A stretch of 64,000 nucleotides of DNA from Streptomyces peucetius (lineage in GTDB: Bacteria; Actinomycetota; Actinomycetes; Streptomycetales; Streptomycetaceae). The notes beneath the pieces are model-generated. The model did no database searches. It was not told the origin of the DNA and saw nothing but the letters and a program-made list of their open reading frames with translations. The stretch spans positions 3,782,001 through 3,846,000 of the forward strand of contig NZ_CP107567.1 in NCBI RefSeq assembly GCF_025854275.1. The letters run 5' to 3'. The stretch's first letter is position 1. Each line of letters begins with the position of its first letter. The position numbers were made by a program, and so were the translations under genes. Shown here piece by piece: positions 62,601-64,000 of the stretch.

Positions 62601-63688
62601 GCTGGGGCCTCCGTCAGTCCGAGGGTGACAAGAAAGGCCCCCGGAGTGAGCAGAGCCTTCCTCCCGATGCCTGCCATCGCACGAGGGAGGGCGGCAAGAC
62701 GAGGCGCCGTGCGCGCGCCGGCCAGCAATCGGTCGAGCAGATGCCAGCCGGCGAAAGCAGCAACCCGCTCGGCCAAGTGGCTGTCACCGGTCGGCCGGGT
62801 ATCGCGGTAGCCGTTCCAGAAAGCGGTGATCCGTGGGCGGACGCTCCCGATTCCGTCCGTCAGCTGGGCCAGCATGCGTGCATGGGACGGAGGCTCCGGC
62901 GCTGCCCCGTCACTCGTGGCCGCATCCAGCAAAGCGCGATGCAGCAGATCTCCGACCACGCCTCCGAGGTCGCGAGCCGCGTCGCCGGCCTGGAACTCCT
63001 CGAAGTCGGTGAGGTACACCGCACCGTCAGCGATCAGGAACTGGTCGAGCCGCAGATCACAGTGCGCGGCAACCCGATCCGCGAGCCGTTCCCGGTCCAG
63101 GAGTCGGCGCAGAGCCTGCCCCAAAGTGACATCGTTCTGCAGAAGGCTCCACGCCTGCAGTTCTGCTGCGGACGAGGTCTCGAAGAGGGAGATGGGGAGG
63201 GCTTCGAGTAGTTCCTCGGAAGGAAGGAGAGGGCTGGCTCCTTCGTCGTGCACGATCTCTTCAACCGGGAGGTTGTGCAGTAGCCCGACCGTGTGCCCCA
63301 GGGAATACGCCAGGTCGGACGTGAGCCGGTCCTCGCGCACCGCCTGTGCCGCGGACCTCGCTTCGTCCACGCAGGCGAAGACCAGCACGCGTGCTTCGGT
63401 ATCGGCGGCGAGAAGCCGAGGAGAGAGCAACTCGGCAGACGCGCCACTTCTCAGTATCCGGTCGAAAGTGACGCACTGTCGGATCCGCGCGGCCGATGCT
63501 TCGGCCGGCCCCTCGAGTCTCTTGACGAAAACGCGCTCCCCGGTGCCGGTGGTGCCGATCCAGTTGTGGTTACGGCCGGGTAACTTCCTGACGTTTGCCT
63601 GCCCGGCCAGAGACCCGAACCCCGTGCGGGTCAGAAGGTCCTGCACTTCGGAGTACTCATTGAGGGTGTCCGTGGTCCCGTCCGTCAC
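62597..63688 (-). CDS. APH-fold Ser/Thr kinase of class V lanthipeptide synthetase (LxmK/TvaC-like)
   Basis: The product is 363 residues. The N-lobe has LPGRNHNWIGTTGTGERVFV followed by Lys56 (VFVKRLEG, ATP-binding). The catalytic loop is HCDLRLDQFL (His209, Asp211, Gln216 where Asn is usual), and the metal site is YLTDFEEF (Asp228). In class V systems such a kinase phosphorylates core Ser/Thr before the HopA1-type lyase acts. The start is GTG at 63688, overlapping the upstream stop by GTGA. The pairing with the HopA1 gene by ATGA overlap is the diagnostic signature of the pathway. Confidence 0.85.
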   Translation of the reverse strand: MTDGTTDTLNEYSEVQDLLTRTGFGSLAGQANVRKLPGRNHNWIGTTGTGERVFVKRLEGPAEASAARIRQCVTFDRILRSGASAELLSPRLLAADTEARVLVFACVDEARSAAQAVREDRLTSDLAYSLGHTVGLLHNLPVEEIVHDEGASPLLPSEELLEALPISLFETSSAAELQAWSLLQNDVTLGQALRRLLDRERLADRVAAHCDLRLDQFLIADGAVYLTDFEEFQAGDAARDLGGVVGDLLHRALLDAATSDGAAPEPPSHARMLAQLTDGIGSVRPRITAFWNGYRDTRPTGDSHLAERVAAFAGWHLLDRLLAGARTAPRLAALPRAMAGIGRKALLTPGAFLVTLGLTEAPA

Positions 63689-64000
63689 GGTTTCGCCCTC
63701 CCGGCGACCGAGCGGCTGATCAAGCGGGCCGCCTCTCCCGGTTGGTCGGCGGCGGCATAGATCCGCCTTGCCAGCACCGGTTCGCCTTTTCGCAGCCGCA
63801 GCAGCAGCGGCTCTTCGAGGTCGATGACAAAGCTGGTCGCACTGCCGACGGTGCAGGCCACTGCGCCGTCCTCGCCCTGGACCCTGCGCAGTCCGTACCC
63901 GTGGGTGGAACCGTGCGCGACGCGTACAGACCCGAGCGCCTCAACCGGAATCGTCAACTCACGGAATGGTCCGGTGCGTAGGCGCAGGTTCCTGCTGTCC
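63685..64000 (-). CDS. Partial protein, possibly the PH-like C-terminus of a membrane protein
   Basis: The frame is open to the right edge of the window and ends at 63685, so only about the last 105 residues are visible. They are LRLRTGPFRELTIPVEALGS, VRVAHGSTHGYGLRRVQGED, TSFVIDLEEPLLLRLRKGEP and a helical end. The beta-strand spacing resembles bacterial PH-like domains of membrane proteins; the match is by eye. A TTG at 63957 is an unlikely start because the frame continues upstream. It is translationally coupled (GTGA) to the kinase gene and hence probably belongs to the cluster operon or just precedes it. Confidence 0.45.
   Translation of the reverse strand, partial: DSRNLRLRTGPFRELTIPVEALGSVRVAHGSTHGYGLRRVQGEDGAVACTVGSATSFVIDLEEPLLLRLRKGEPVLARRIYAAADQPGEAARLISRSVAGRAKP

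Noticed and set aside
56410..64000. Thioamitide (thioviridamide-like) cluster
   Set aside because: The kinase, HopA1 and decarboxylase genes and the S-x4-C core end fit both families. However, no YcaO or TfuA gene is in view, and a D-Ala-type luciferase-fold reductase is present, so class V lanthipeptide is preferred. It remains possible if such genes lie beyond the edge.

Overview
The window is a chromosomal segment of a Streptomyces or close relative. The base composition is very high in G+C and third codon positions are almost always G or C. GTG starts and 4-base ATGA/GTGA gene overlaps are common. The gene order dnaX - purD - purC - lsr2 - purSQL - purF/purM - vdh - bldC - hrpA is the conserved Streptomyces core-chromosome block, carrying the developmental regulator BldC and the MerR-like/Lsr2 proteins typical of the genus.

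Layout. 0.1-2.1 kb: an ECF41/SigJ-like sigma factor, the C-terminal wreck of a flavohemoprotein gene, and a SAM methyltransferase. 2.1-6.4 kb: an accessory patch of small hypothetical and membrane proteins. It contains a helix-turn-helix regulator with evenly spaced candidate operators, a GRDP-like protein and short peptides, and ends at tRNA-Lys. 6.6-17.2 kb: three tandem paralogous secreted proteins of about 1150 residues, each ending in three copies of a 125-residue module. 17.4-26.6 kb: a DEAD-box RNA helicase with an RGG-like tail, a lipoprotein, a CrcB fluoride-channel pair, a zincin, a metallophosphoesterase, three tRNAs, a palindrome-rich spacer, and a CcdA/DsbA thiol-redox pair. 26.7-35.1 kb: hrpA, tRNA-Asp with a duplicated 3' scar, bldC, valine/leucine dehydrogenase and a DUF3073 protein. 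35.2-52.5 kb: purine genes (purM, purF, purL, purQ, purS, purC, purD) with intervening cell-wall, regulator and Lsr2 genes. Two identical tRNA-Gly genes here flank decayed ABC-transporter and response-regulator remnants. 52.6-55.3 kb: dnaX, the SRP RNA and tRNA-Ser(GGA).

The most interesting part is 55.2-64.0 kb. A tyrosine recombinase lacking its N-terminus abuts the 3' end of tRNA-Ser. Directly behind it is a minus-strand operon with the signature of a class V lanthipeptide (lexapeptide/cacaoidin/pristinin-like) pathway. In transcription order it encodes a partial membrane/PH-like protein, an APH-fold kinase, a HopA1-type lyase, a 47-residue precursor ending in SIKWGC, an F420-type luciferase-fold reductase, a flavin cysteine decarboxylase, an APH-fold pseudokinase and a prolyl oligopeptidase. 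Five of the seven junctions (every one except the two around the precursor) are 4-base overlaps. Strong hairpins and a candidate promoter flank the precursor gene. The expected product is a peptide with one C-terminal aminovinyl-cysteine ring and dehydrated or D-Ala residues. The cluster continues past the right edge, so tailoring, transport and regulatory genes may be missing from view.

All assignments come from reading translations and motifs by eye. No database search was run.
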